A DNA stretch of 64,000 nucleotides from JAWLHU01 sp049324875 (GCA_049324875.1 JBMONC010000009.1:62001-126000); one strand, 5' to 3'. Counted from the stretch's first letter, positions 56,556-64,000 are shown. Made by a program: numbers and translations. Notes: generated by a model from the sequence alone, not told the origin.

Positions 56556-56587
56556 TCGGGCCTCTCCCGACCGGCTGCGGCTTTCTC
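56556..56587. terminator. Terminator between the small membrane gene and the oxidase gene
   Basis: A 10-bp perfect stem (GCCGGTCGGG with CCCGACCGGC) and 5-base loop separates convergent genes; CTTTCTC follows on the plus strand. Confidence 0.7.
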
Positions 56588-57648
56588 TAGTGCCCGTGCT
56601 TGCCCGGGACGCCCGGCAGCCGCCGCTCCGTGGGCTCCAGGTGGCGGTGGGTGCTGGTCGGGTCCGGCTCATAGCCCTCGTACTCCACCAGGGCGGTCAG
56701 GCCGAACATCCCGTCCGGCCCCTCGGCGTGGGGGAGGATGTGGCAGTGGAAGAGCCAGGAGCCCGGGTTGTTGGCGAGAAACTTGAGGTCGTACGTGTCC
56801 CCGGGGGCGATGTCGATGTTGTTGACCAGCCAGGGGTTCTTCAGGGGGTTCCCGTCCTTCGCCACCAGGTAGAAGTCGTGGCCGTGCATGTGCATCGGAT
56901 GGTTGCCGACGCCCAGGTTGATCAGCCGGAGAAGGACCCGTTCGCCCTCCTTCACCTTGAGGGGCTGGTTGTACGGGAAGCCCTTGCCGCTCATGGTCAG
57001 CCCCAGTCCGGAGTCGCCGATCAGCACGATATGCTCCCGGTCGTACTGGCTCGGGTGGGTCGGATGGCTGGGGTCCCGGGGCTCCACGATGATGGTGCCC
57101 ATGAAGCCCATCGAGGTCTGCTTGGCCCCGTTGAAGTGGGAATGGTACATGTGGGTGCCCGGCGGCCCCGGCTTGAACTCGTAGACGAAGGTGTCGCCCG
57201 GCTCGATCGGGTCCTGGGTCAGATGGGCGACCCCGTCCATCTCAGCGGGGAGGATGATCCCGTGCCAGTGGACCGAACTGGGCTCATCAAACTCGTTCTT
57301 CACCCGGAACCGGGTCAGCTGGCCCTCCTTCACCCGCAGGGTCGGCCCCGGCACCATGCCGTTGACGGTGTAGGCCTCCTTCCACGAGCCGCCGCCGGTG
57401 TCCCACATCACCTTCTTCAGCACGAGGTCGTAGGTGGGAACGCCGTCCTCCATGCGGGGCTGGATCTCTTGCTGGCCGAAGTCGACCTCGGCCTTCGGCA
57501 GCGGGGCAGGCTCGGGGGCGGCGGCGGGGCCGGGGGCCGGCTGAGCCTGAGGGCGGGCCAGCCAGTCCAGGGTATAGCGGGTGAGGCCTGCGCCGATCAG
57601 GAGTGTCAGGAAGAGCACGCCGATGATGTACGCCGTGCGCCGGTTCAC
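56587..57648 (-). CDS. Two-domain multicopper oxidase, membrane-anchored
   Basis: The enzyme should oxidise a phenolic or metal substrate with reduction of oxygen to water. An N-terminal membrane helix (residues 6-24) is followed by a Pro/Ala-rich linker (32-52) and two cupredoxin domains. Copper ligands are complete: HWH at 127-129, HMYHSH at 166-171, HPMHMHGH at 249-256 and HCHILPH at 301-307, with Met314 as likely axial ligand of type 1 copper. At 353 residues it lacks the middle domain of three-domain laccases. A trimeric arrangement is usual for this size. It overlaps the upstream gene by 4 bases. Confidence 0.9.
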   Translation of the reverse strand: MNRRTAYIIGVLFLTLLIGAGLTRYTLDWLARPQAQPAPGPAAAPEPAPLPKAEVDFGQQEIQPRMEDGVPTYDLVLKKVMWDTGGGSWKEAYTVNGMVPGPTLRVKEGQLTRFRVKNEFDEPSSVHWHGIILPAEMDGVAHLTQDPIEPGDTFVYEFKPGPPGTHMYHSHFNGAKQTSMGFMGTIIVEPRDPSHPTHPSQYDREHIVLIGDSGLGLTMSGKGFPYNQPLKVKEGERVLLRLINLGVGNHPMHMHGHDFYLVAKDGNPLKNPWLVNNIDIAPGDTYDLKFLANNPGSWLFHCHILPHAEGPDGMFGLTALVEYEGYEPDPTSTHRHLEPTERRLPGVPGKHGH

Positions 57649-58052
57649 TCTGCATCACCTCCGGGGGGGTTGCTCAGGCGGGCCAGCACGGGCACCCACC
57701 GCTCCACCGTCCGCCGGGAGCGCTCGCCCAGTGAGACCCGCACAGGCTGGCCGGTCCCCCGGCTGACCGCATCCTCCGGGTTCGGGTAAAAGGCAAAGCA
57801 GGAGCGGCCCGGGGCGTCCGGGTCCGGAAAGAGGTAGTAGGGGTAGTAGCCGTTGGGGCTGAAGTCTTCGCCCCAGCCCTGGGTGTCCGGGGTGTCGGGC
57901 GGGTGGGCCAGGGCATAGCCCTCCCGCAGCAGTTGGCCGGAGAGCCGGTGCGGGTCGACCGCAAAGGGCAGGTGGACCCGCACCTGCCCATCCTCCAGGG
58001 TGACGGGACAGGGAATCCCGCCGGCTGTGACCAGGTCGATGTTCCGTTGCAT
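57645..58052 (-). CDS. Hypothetical protein coupled to the multicopper oxidase
   Basis: A 135-residue soluble protein without signal peptide. It starts MQRNIDLVTAGGIPCPV and has an aromatic, Asp-rich middle (FSPNGYYPYYLFPDPDAPG) and a basic C-terminal part (LGERSRRTVERWVPVLARL). No family was recognised. Its stop overlaps the oxidase ATG (ATGA), so the two are translated together, which suggests a joint role. The upstream ribosome site is weak (AAGGGTGG). Confidence 0.6.
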   Translation of the reverse strand: MQRNIDLVTAGGIPCPVTLEDGQVRVHLPFAVDPHRLSGQLLREGYALAHPPDTPDTQGWGEDFSPNGYYPYYLFPDPDAPGRSCFAFYPNPEDAVSRGTGQPVRVSLGERSRRTVERWVPVLARLSNPPGGDAE

Positions 58053-58206
58053 CAGGCAGATCCACCCTTCGTGGCAGGCTGTTCAGTCGTTAGCATGCCC
58101 GCGGTGGACAGAATGACGTCGCTGTAAAAGGTTCATCGGCTTCCAGCAGCGAACAGATTCTGTCACCAGGTTTCCGCGCACTCTATCCACGGCGGGGGCT
58201 GACAAC

Positions 58207-59445
58207 GTGCGTCGCTTGCTGATCGGACTGGCCCTGCTGCTGACCCTGGCGCTGCCCGCTCCGGCCGCTTCGCCCGGCGTGATCGAAGCCAGGGCTTACC
58301 TGGTGATGGATGCCACCACCGGTCAGGTCCTGATGGAGCATGAGGGGCACAGGCAGCTGCCCATCGCCTCCACCACCAAGATCATGACGGCGATTTTGGC
58401 CATTGAGCGGGGGAATCTGGCTGACGTGGTGACCGTGGGTCAGAGGCCGTATGATACCGGTGGGTCGACGATCTTCCTGGAGGTCGGCGAGCAGCAGCGG
58501 CTGGAGGATCTGCTCTACGCCCTGATGCTGGAGTCGGCCAACGATGCCGCCGTCGCGATTGCGGAGCACCTGGCCGGCACCGAGGAGCGGTTTGCTGAGT
58601 GGATGAATGAAAAGGCCCGGGCGCTGGGGGCGACCGGGACACACTTCGTGAACAGCCATGGCCTCCACCATCCGGAGCACTACAGCACCGCCCATGACCT
58701 GGCCCGCATCGCCGCCTATGCCCTGAAGAACGAGACCTTCCGGCGGATCATCCTCCCCGAGGAGAAGGAGATCCCCGGCCCGCCGGGCGGCCCGCCGCGC
58801 CGGCTGATCAACCGGAACCGGCTCCTGGGGTACTACGAGGGGGCCAACGGGGTGAAGAACGGCTTCACCGAGGAGGCGGGGTTGACCAACGTCGCCTCCG
58901 CCCGCCGGGGGGAGACCGAGTTGATCGCCGTGGTCCTAGGCGCCGAGACGAGGCTCTGGACCTCCTCCATGGCGCTGCTGGACTTCGGCTTCCTCCGCTA
59001 CGAGACCCGGTGGGTGGCCCGTCAGGGCGATGCGGTGCGGCCCTTTGCCGTGCCGGGGGTGGGGATGATCGAGGCCCGGATTGCGGCGGACCTGGCGGTC
59101 ACCCGCGACCGGGCGGAGGTGGTGGAGCGGGTGGCCGTCCAGCCGGAGGTGGTGCCCGACCTGAAGCCGCCCATCGCCGTGGGCGACCGGGTGGGTTGGG
59201 TCCGGTACTTCATCAACGGGGCGGAGGTTGGCCGGGTGCCGATGGTGGCCGCCCGGGCGATTGAGGCAGGTGAGCCCACCCAGGGCCGATCTCTGCCGCG
59301 GTCGACGGCCACCCCCCGGGAAGGGGCCCTCTGGCTGATTCTGTGGCTGGGAGGGTCTTTGGCCCTCACCCTCCACCTGAACGGCTGGCGGAGCCCGGCG
59401 CCGTGGGAGGGAGAAAAGGAGGAGAGCACGCGTGGAGCCGCATGA
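58207..59445 (+). CDS. dacF: D-alanyl-D-alanine carboxypeptidase, DacF/PBP5-like
   Basis: A low-molecular-weight penicillin-binding protein that trims peptidoglycan stem peptides outside the membrane. A signal peptide (residues 1-21) is clear. SxxK is STTK at 55-58 and SxN is SAN at 110-112. The third motif, normally KTG, is KNG at 217-219 in a context (GVKNGFTEEAGLTNV) that otherwise fits. The C-terminal PBP5-type domain is followed by one membrane helix (ALWLILWLGGSLALTLHL). The length is 412 residues. The GTG at 58207 follows CGGGGGC. Spore-cortex formation is the usual role of DacF; that role is inferred. Confidence 0.9.
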   Translation: MRRLLIGLALLLTLALPAPAASPGVIEARAYLVMDATTGQVLMEHEGHRQLPIASTTKIMTAILAIERGNLADVVTVGQRPYDTGGSTIFLEVGEQQRLEDLLYALMLESANDAAVAIAEHLAGTEERFAEWMNEKARALGATGTHFVNSHGLHHPEHYSTAHDLARIAAYALKNETFRRIILPEEKEIPGPPGGPPRRLINRNRLLGYYEGANGVKNGFTEEAGLTNVASARRGETELIAVVLGAETRLWTSSMALLDFGFLRYETRWVARQGDAVRPFAVPGVGMIEARIAADLAVTRDRAEVVERVAVQPEVVPDLKPPIAVGDRVGWVRYFINGAEVGRVPMVAARAIEAGEPTQGRSLPRSTATPREGALWLILWLGGSLALTLHLNGWRSPAPWEGEKEESTRGAA

Positions 59446-59857
59446 GCAGATGCAGGAGCCCGAGATCTACATGCCCGCCGAGGCGGCCACCGCTACGGCG
59501 CCCGAGGGGAGGAAGCTGGTCTTCTTCACGGTGCCGCAGCTGGACCTGATGATCAAGCAGGTCCTGAGCGTCCGGCCGAAGGAGTACACCTACCGCTGGG
59601 GGTACCACCCCGGCCACAAGGTCCATGTCCTCCTCTTCGGATGGCCCACCGGCCACGGGGCGGGGATTGCCATCCCGGAAGGGGTTGGTGACCCGGTACT
59701 GAACTTCATGCTGGGGTTGACCGATGTCTACGTCACCACCGAGCCGGTCCAGGAGCGGCTCCGGGGCAACGTGGAGGCGGCGGAGATCGACAAGATCCGA
59801 TTTGGGAACACCGTCTACCTGCCAGATGTGAAATTTAAGCCGGAAGCGGGGTTCTGA
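59432..59857 (+). CDS. Hypothetical protein following dacF
   Basis: A 141-residue soluble protein. Its middle reads KLVFFTVPQLDLMIKQVLSV and YRWGYHPGHKVHVLLFGWPT, with GVGDPVLNFMLGLTDVYVTT after; the N-terminal 25 residues are Glu/Ala-rich. No family was recognised. The GTG at 59432 overlaps dacF by 14 bases and is preceded by GAAAAGGAGGAGAGC, so it is in the same unit. The next gene starts 3 bases after it. Confidence 0.62.
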   Translation: MEPHEQMQEPEIYMPAEAATATAPEGRKLVFFTVPQLDLMIKQVLSVRPKEYTYRWGYHPGHKVHVLLFGWPTGHGAGIAIPEGVGDPVLNFMLGLTDVYVTTEPVQERLRGNVEAAEIDKIRFGNTVYLPDVKFKPEAGF

Positions 59858-59859
59858 CC

Positions 59860-60795
59860 GTGCCTGCGCCCTGGGTAGAGAGCCTCCTCTCCGCCAGCCT
59901 GCGGCTGAAGCGGGGCGAGCGGGTGCTGATCATGCACGACGCACCTCTCCTGCAGGCAGGGGAGGCGCTTGCCGCGGGCGCCCTGGAGATGGGGGCGGTC
60001 CATGTGCAGCGGGTGCTTCTCCCGGAGCCCGGGAGGGGCCTGGCCGTGGTCCCCACGGCGTTGACGGAGGCGGCGGGCCGGGCGGACCTGCTGCTCTCCC
60101 TGCGCTCCCAGCTGGACCTGAGCGGGGAGGACCCCCACATACGGGCGGCCATGAGCGCCTTCCTGCAGGGGGGGAGGGGGCGGTGGGGCAGCCTGGCCCA
60201 GGTGGATCAGGAGGTGCTGGAGGAGGCGCTGAGCGGCGACCCGGGGGCGGTGGCCCGGGAGGCGGAGCGGCTGGCCGCCCGGGTGCGCCGCCACTCGGCC
60301 GTGCGGATCACCTCCGATACCGGCACCGATCTCTCGCTCTCCTACGCGGGAAGGCCGGTGCACGTGGAGACCGGCGTGATCGACCGGCCCGGCACCATCG
60401 GCAACCTGCCGGGGGGCGAGGTCTTCGTGGCCCCGCTGGAGCAGAGCGCGGAGGGCCGCCTGGTGGTGGACCTCTGCCTGGGCGATCTCTTGCTGGACCA
60501 GCCGGTCTGCCTCACCTTCCAGCGGGGCCGGGTGGTGGCGGTGGAGGGCGGCCAGGCGGCGCAGCGGCTGCGGCAGCGGCTCGGCCGGGATGACTGGGCC
60601 TGGACCATCGGCGAGTTCGGGCTGGGCGCCAACCCGCACATCCGCCGGCGGGGGCGGGTCGCCCTGGATGAGAAGGCGCTGGGCACCGCCCACATCGCCC
60701 TGGGGGCCAATCGCTCCTTCGGGGGGGTGAACCCGGCGGAGACCCACTACGACTGTGTCCTGGCGGAGCCTCGCATCGAGTTTCCGGGGGCATGA
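59860..60795 (+). CDS. M29-like (thermophilic) metalloaminopeptidase
   Basis: The C-terminal half carries the motif run of M29 aminopeptidases: a Glu in GNLPGGEVFVAP, a Glu in WTIGEFGLGANPHI, a His in EKALGTAHIALGANRSFGG and His-Asp in ETHYDCVL. These correspond to the two-metal site of the family. Residues 1-130 form an N-terminal domain with GERVLIMHDAPLL. At 311 residues it is shorter than classical M29 enzymes (about 400), mainly near the N-terminus. The start is GTG at 59860, 3 bases after the preceding gene, and a terminator follows. Confidence 0.82.
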   Translation: MPAPWVESLLSASLRLKRGERVLIMHDAPLLQAGEALAAGALEMGAVHVQRVLLPEPGRGLAVVPTALTEAAGRADLLLSLRSQLDLSGEDPHIRAAMSAFLQGGRGRWGSLAQVDQEVLEEALSGDPGAVAREAERLAARVRRHSAVRITSDTGTDLSLSYAGRPVHVETGVIDRPGTIGNLPGGEVFVAPLEQSAEGRLVVDLCLGDLLLDQPVCLTFQRGRVVAVEGGQAAQRLRQRLGRDDWAWTIGEFGLGANPHIRRRGRVALDEKALGTAHIALGANRSFGGVNPAETHYDCVLAEPRIEFPGA

Positions 60796-60800
60796 ACGGA

Positions 60801-60833
60801 GCCGGGGCGCACGCTGGCCCCGGCTTCTCTGTG
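60801..60833 (+). terminator. Terminator after the aminopeptidase gene
   Basis: An 8-bp perfect stem (GCCGGGGC with GCCCCGGC) and 8-base loop is followed by TTCTCTGTG. Confidence 0.75.
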
Positions 60834-60848
60834 GGCAATGGCGACCGG

Positions 60849-61394
60849 TCAGCGGAAGCCGTAGAGGCGAAGGACCGCCTCCAGGACCGCCTCTGTCTCG
60901 GGCGGGGTGTCGGTCGGACCCAGCCAGCCCTGCAGCAGCTGCCGGGCTCTCTGGAGCCGCAGGTCTCCGCTCCCGGCGGGAGCGCCCCCCACCGCCTCCA
61001 TCAGGAAGAGGCCCAGGGAGCGGCAGCTTCCGGCCAGGTCGGGCAGTGGGCTGCCGCGGAACTGGCGCCAGGCCCAGACCGAGGCGAGGAAGTAGACCGG
61101 CCTGCCGGGGTGGGTCGCGCTGAGCACCTCCGGGCCCCCTTCAAGGCCCAGCTCCACCCGGGCGATCTCGACGATCTCGGTCAGGAGGATCGGCTTGAAG
61201 CGGCCCCGGCTCAGCTCCCGCCGCATCCGGTCCCGGAGGGTGGGAAGGTGGAGCGGCGGGTTGAGCCGCTCCTGGGGGAACTGCCAGAACCAGTGGTCGG
61301 CCGCCGAGGCCGTGGCCTGTGCCGCGTTGCCCACCATCCGGGCGTAGGGGAGTGCTGCCTCCTGCCACGCCCTGCCGCTGCTCAATCCGTTCAC
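60849..61394 (-). CDS. Hypothetical protein, helical
   Basis: A 181-residue protein with mostly helical character and no signal peptide. Segments are RMVGNAAQATASAADHWFWQ, LRDRMRRELSRGRFKPILLT and a Leu-rich C-terminal half. No family was recognised. The start is uncertain: GTG at 61394 has only GAGATGGGG in front. It is convergent with the aminopeptidase gene and divergent from the next gene. Confidence 0.55.
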   Translation of the reverse strand: MNGLSSGRAWQEAALPYARMVGNAAQATASAADHWFWQFPQERLNPPLHLPTLRDRMRRELSRGRFKPILLTEIVEIARVELGLEGGPEVLSATHPGRPVYFLASVWAWRQFRGSPLPDLAGSCRSLGLFLMEAVGGAPAGSGDLRLQRARQLLQGWLGPTDTPPETEAVLEAVLRLYGFR

Positions 61395-61571
61395 CCCATC
61401 TCACCGCCACCTCCCAGCAGGTTCAACCGTTACCGGCATCCTTCTGGCCGCTCGACCGGTTTCCCTGCCACATCCTCTGGACAATTTTCAAAAATAGTGA
61501 TAGCGTCTGAACTGATGCAGGACTTCAGGCGTCTTATTCCCGGACCGGGCAGAGGCACAGGGGGTGGAGGT

Positions 61572-61817
61572 ATGGCTGCTGGAGTTGAGCGGTTCCTGCT
61601 GTACAACCCTACGACGAAACTCTACCACTGCGGCGGCTTTCTTGACGGGGACTTCCGTCGGGCCTATCTCTTCCAGAGCCTGCAGTTTGCCCGCCAGGGG
61701 CTGATGCAGTCCATCGTTGACCTGGGCAACCGCAAGGAGTGGAAGATCCAGCGGGTCCTGGTCCACTGGGATGAGTTCGGGGACATCACCCATCTCGACG
61801 TGCTCGACGAGATCTGA
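61572..61817 (+). CDS. Small hypothetical protein
   Basis: An 81-residue protein starting at the ATG at 61572 with GGGGGTGGAGG just upstream. It is rich in aromatic residues and looks like a compact alpha/beta domain: VERFLLYNPTTKLYHCGGFL, YLFQSLQFARQGLMQSIVDL, IQRVLVHWDEFGDITHLDV. No family was recognised. A TGGACA-N17-TAGCGT pair at 61478-61506 is a weak promoter candidate. A strong terminator lies 10 bases after its stop. Confidence 0.65.
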   Translation: MAAGVERFLLYNPTTKLYHCGGFLDGDFRRAYLFQSLQFARQGLMQSIVDLGNRKEWKIQRVLVHWDEFGDITHLDVLDEI

Positions 61818-61827
61818 CGGAAAGGTT

Positions 61828-61863
61828 GAAGACGGACGGCGCAGGCCGTCCGTCTTCTGTTTG
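61828..61863 (+). terminator. Terminator after the 81-residue gene
   Basis: A 13-bp stem (GAAGACGGACGGC at 61828-61840 with 61845-61857) and 4-base loop is followed by TGTTTGG. Confidence 0.85.
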
Positions 61864-61868
61864 GGTCC

Positions 61869-62438
61869 TCATCCCTCCTCGGCAGGGCTGTCGCCGCCGG
61901 CCGTCTCGCCCGGGCTGCCGCCCCCGGAGCTGAGGCCGTCCGCATCCGGCGGCTCGCTGCCGCTCCGGTCGGCGACCTCCAGCATAGCCAGGCTCTCGGT
62001 CCACCGGGCGAGGAGCTCCGCGCTCTCCCCCACCTCCATCAGCAGGGCGGGAAGCTGCAGAAGCCCCTGGATGGCCGGAAGGACGCTGGCCAGGGCGGGC
62101 CCCAGCTGCATGGCGGTCTCCAGGAAGGAAGGATGGGCCTCCGGTCCTAGGAAGATCGCCCCGGCGTAGGTACCGGTGGGCCCCGGCCCGGGGAGCGGGG
62201 CAGCCGGGTAGGCGCCGTAGGGACCGGGGTACCCGGCGGCCGGGTAGGCACCGGCCGGACCCAGGGGCCTGGCGGCGGGATACTTCTCCGCGCCGTATGT
62301 GCGGGTCGGGCCGGCCCAGAGCTTGCCGTAAGCGGAGTCAATCCCGACCGGGGCCGGCATCGCCGGCCTCCACTCTCTATGCCCATACCAGTGGGCGGCA
62401 CCGGGCTCGGCCGGGTAACCATAATGCATCGGATTCAC
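61869..62438 (-). CDS. Tyr/Pro/Gly/Ala-repeat protein with helical C-terminus
   Basis: A 189-residue protein. Residues 1-95 are low-complexity and rich in Pro, Gly, Tyr and Ala with repeated YPAA (KYPAARPLGPAG, YPAAGYPGPYGAYPAAPLPG). Residues 100-155 form hydrophobic helices (ALASVLPAIQGLLQLPALLM, ESAELLARWTESLAMLEV). The tail is acidic and Ser/Gly-rich. No signal peptide. The style resembles spore-coat or other structural proteins, but there is no direct evidence. The start is ATG at 62438. Confidence 0.55.
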   Translation of the reverse strand: MNPMHYGYPAEPGAAHWYGHREWRPAMPAPVGIDSAYGKLWAGPTRTYGAEKYPAARPLGPAGAYPAAGYPGPYGAYPAAPLPGPGPTGTYAGAIFLGPEAHPSFLETAMQLGPALASVLPAIQGLLQLPALLMEVGESAELLARWTESLAMLEVADRSGSEPPDADGLSSGGGSPGETAGGDSPAEEG

Positions 62439-62613
62439 ACCTTCCTCGTCGGGTTCTCTCCCATCCTATGGGGGTCGATGCCGGAGGTGCTCCCCGATTC
62501 TGTCCATTTCCGGTCACCTTCGGTAACATAGAGCTAAAATAACTTGCAGAAGCAAACCGGGTATGGTACGCTTCGACTACCTGAGAATTGGTGACCCCCG
62601 GAGGCGATCAGCG

Positions 62614-62790
62614 ATGGCCCAGACAGTTGGCGCAGTGATTTCCCAGCCGCAGTTGCCCGACCGAACCGGGATCGAACAGCCGGTCCAGAAGGGAAAGGTC
62701 CTTCCCTTGCCCGTCACCCGGAAGGCGGGGGAGCCCGAGCAGGAGTTGAGCGAGCAGGAGTTGGTCGCCGTACTCAGCTTCTTCCTATAA
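62614..62790 (+). CDS. Small hypothetical protein, 58 residues
   Basis: A short gene with ATG at 62614 and GGAGGCG upstream; the frame is open from 62563. It contains GAVISQPQLPDRTGIEQPV and an acidic end (EPEQELSEQELVAVLSFFL). No family was recognised. It stands alone: a terminator lies 15 bases behind it, and TTGCAG-N17-TACGCT upstream is a weak promoter candidate. Confidence 0.5.
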   Translation: MAQTVGAVISQPQLPDRTGIEQPVQKGKVLPLPVTRKAGEPEQELSEQELVAVLSFFL

Positions 62791-62804
62791 CCCAGCCATA
62801 GAAG

Positions 62805-62836
62805 AACCCCGTTCCCGGGAAGGGAGCGGGGTTTTC
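62805..62836 (+). terminator. Terminator after the 58-residue gene
   Basis: A stem AACCCCG (62805-62811) with CGGGGTT (62827-62833), with further inner pairing, is followed by TTC. It also closes the convergent gene. Confidence 0.75.
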
Positions 62837-62841
62837 GGCCT

Positions 62842-63330
62842 CTATGGCCCCGGCGCCGCCTCCAGCGGCCCGAAGAGCACCCGGCAGCGCCTGCTGAGCG
62901 CCGCGTACTGGATTACGGCGAAGAACGGGACCAGGATCAGCAGGCAGAGGAGGAGGCTGGTGAGCGGGTCATGGCCGAGCAGCCGCAGGATCCGGAAGGA
63001 TGCATAGGAGAAGAGCAGCAGGAGCATCACCGTGCCCACGGAATAGAGCGCCGCCACCGCCGGCACCAGGAGCCCGACCAGTAAGAGGAGCAGGTTGCCG
63101 AAGATGCCGGCCCAGAAGGTGTTCACATAGAAGCGGCGCTGCCCGACCACCTGAGCGGGGGTGACGTCCCCCGGAGGCTGGGGCAGTTCCTCCTGGGAAT
63201 CGGCCTCCGGCTGAAACAAGGCAGCGTCGGGGTTCAGATCCTCCGCCCGCCGGCGCCGGGTCCGCTCGTTCAGGTCTCTCCAGGAGAGGAAGCCCAGGAC
63301 GATCAAGGCGCTGATCACGCTGACGAACAC
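62842..63330 (-). CDS. Hypothetical membrane protein
   Basis: A 163-residue protein with an N-terminal membrane helix (VFVSVISALIVLGFLSW), an Arg/Glu/Pro-rich cytoplasmic stretch (about residues 18-65) and three further helices (FWAGIFGNLLLLLVGLLVPA, LYSVGTVMLLLLFSYASF, LTSLLLCLLILVPFFAVIQY). No family was recognised. The GTG at 63330 is chosen because GGGAGGTG lies 9 bases upstream; the open frame begins at 63438. It is divergent from the lipoprotein gene at the right edge. Confidence 0.62.
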   Translation of the reverse strand: MFVSVISALIVLGFLSWRDLNERTRRRRAEDLNPDAALFQPEADSQEELPQPPGDVTPAQVVGQRRFYVNTFWAGIFGNLLLLLVGLLVPAVAALYSVGTVMLLLLFSYASFRILRLLGHDPLTSLLLCLLILVPFFAVIQYAALSRRCRVLFGPLEAAPGP

Positions 63331-63481
63331 GGCACCTGGCACCTCCCGCTCGTGTCTTCCCCATCCTGTTCGTTCCTCTGCCAATGGATCCCTGCCTGCC
63401 CCGATCGGGATGAGCCGGTGAGACCATCCGATGGGCACGAACGTCTAATGGGTGAGATTCACCGGGGAGGGAGTCGGCCCT

Positions 63482-64000
63482 ATGGAGAGGCTCCATCAAT
63501 GGCTCATATCCCGCCTGATGCCGTCGGTCATCCTCCTCCTTCTCTCCGGCTGCGCCCAGCCGGGAGCGCCCGCAGATCCCCCCGCCCCGCCCAACCCGGA
63601 GCCCGCCCCGCCCCCCATCCTCACGCAGCGCCCGGTCCGGGAGCTGCCCCGGGACCAGATCCGGGAGGGGCTGCTCTCGATGCTGAACGGCGAGGGCAGG
63701 GAGCCGGAGGAGGTGCTGCAGAGGCTGGTGGGAGACCGAAAGGGCGAGGGTACCATCCCCTATGCCCACGCGGACCTGAACGGCGACGGCGCCCTGGAGT
63801 GGGTGACCGCATTGCCGGTAAAGGATCACCCCGACCGCCCCTTCTCCGGCGGGGCGCTCTTCGTGATCTACCGGGAGGGGGAGCGCTGGGCGGTGGACCG
63901 GAGCGAGCCCATGAGCCCGGCCGCCGAGATTCGCCTGATGGACCCCAGGCTGAAGGCGGTGGCGGACCTGACCGGGGACGGGCGGCCGGAGATCGTCTGG
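63482..64000 (+). CDS. Lipoprotein with FG-GAP-like repeats (partial, runs off the window)
   Basis: The gene starts at ATG 63482 behind GGGGAGGGAG and stays open to the window end (173 residues seen). A lipoprotein signal is clear: a positively charged start, VILLLLSGC and lipobox LSGC at about residues 21-24. A Pro-rich linker follows. Two segments, DLNGDGALEWVTA and DLTGDGRPEIVW, match the DxNxDG calcium-binding loop of FG-GAP/VCBS repeats. Extracellular, membrane-anchored; possibly a stress or adhesion protein. It would be a substrate of the Lgt encoded at 49940. Confidence 0.75.
   Translation, partial: MERLHQWLISRLMPSVILLLLSGCAQPGAPADPPAPPNPEPAPPPILTQRPVRELPRDQIREGLLSMLNGEGREPEEVLQRLVGDRKGEGTIPYAHADLNGDGALEWVTALPVKDHPDRPFSGGALFVIYREGERWAVDRSEPMSPAAEIRLMDPRLKAVADLTGDGRPEIVW

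Noticed and set aside
60792..61571. Long plus-strand extension upstream of the 81-residue gene
   Set aside because: The extension runs opposite another gene and through a gap; the ribosome site sits at 61572.
1..64000. CRISPR arrays, tRNA or rRNA genes, insertion sequences, prophage genes
   Set aside because: No regular short repeats, no cloverleaf or ribosomal RNA blocks, and no transposase, integrase or phage structural motifs were recognised anywhere.

Overview
The window looks like a chromosomal piece of a GC-rich, endospore-forming, flagellated member of the Bacillota; a Symbiobacterium-like organism fits best. This is inferred from the gene content: SleB/YpeB spore germination pair, Firmicutes-type flagellar gene order with sigma-D, FlgM, FliT-like and SwrB-like genes, HelD, and a TPP riboswitch with ThiT. 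High GC with strong third-position bias produces very long open frames on the opposite strand of most real genes; these were left out. Many genes start with GTG or TTG, usually behind a strong GGAGG.

Region 1 (1-17909) is one long flagellar transcription unit: end of fliK, then flgD, flgE, fliL, a short fliN, fliO, fliP, fliQ, fliR, flhB, flhA, flhF, flhG, sigma-D and a SwrB-like gene. After a terminator come flgM, flgN, flgK, flgL, flaG, fliD, fliS and a fliT-like gene. fliM, fliY, cheY, the che genes, fliW and csrA are not at the places where Bacillus relatives carry them. FliD contains an extra domain that reads like a discoidin (F5/8 type C) carbohydrate-binding module.

Region 2 (17953-31257) is the filament, motor and glycosylation region. 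It has a GT2-TPR glycosyltransferase on the minus strand, two almost identical flagellin genes in tandem with a shared foldable leader, motA/motB, a GDP-mannose pyrophosphorylase, and three large glycosyltransferases, one with three GT-A domains. Together they suggest that the filament, or another surface polymer, is glycosylated.

Region 3 (31375-38091) holds membrane and housekeeping genes: a GDT1-family transporter, two ABC-2 permeases without an ATPase, a polysaccharide deacetylase, HelD with a clear sigma-A promoter, a YjfB-like mini-gene and an alpha/beta hydrolase.

Region 4 (38207-47740) is devoted to DNA processing. A three-gene operon encodes a degenerate UvrD-like protein, a full UvrD-type helicase and a Cys4 Fe-S PD-(D/E)XK nuclease, which looks like a split AddAB/AdnAB machine. 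recJ follows, divergent from a chemoreceptor gene whose leader contains a cyclic-di-GMP-I riboswitch and a terminator.

Region 5 (47838-64000) is mixed. It contains thiol peroxidase, a manganese-type CDF transporter with a possible attenuator leader, lgt, an ECF sigma factor with an XRE-cupin regulator, a histidine-less kinase-like ATPase, ypeB-sleB, a TPP riboswitch with thiT, a two-domain multicopper oxidase, a DacF-like carboxypeptidase with an altered KTG motif, an M29-like aminopeptidase, and several unrecognised small genes. A lipoprotein gene runs off the right end.

No rRNA, tRNA, CRISPR array, insertion sequence or prophage was seen. The most interesting items are the split helicase-nuclease operon, the lectin-like insert in FliD, the paired flagellin leaders that keep a fold while changing sequence, the c-di-GMP riboswitch in front of a chemoreceptor, and the unclassified leader of the CDF gene.
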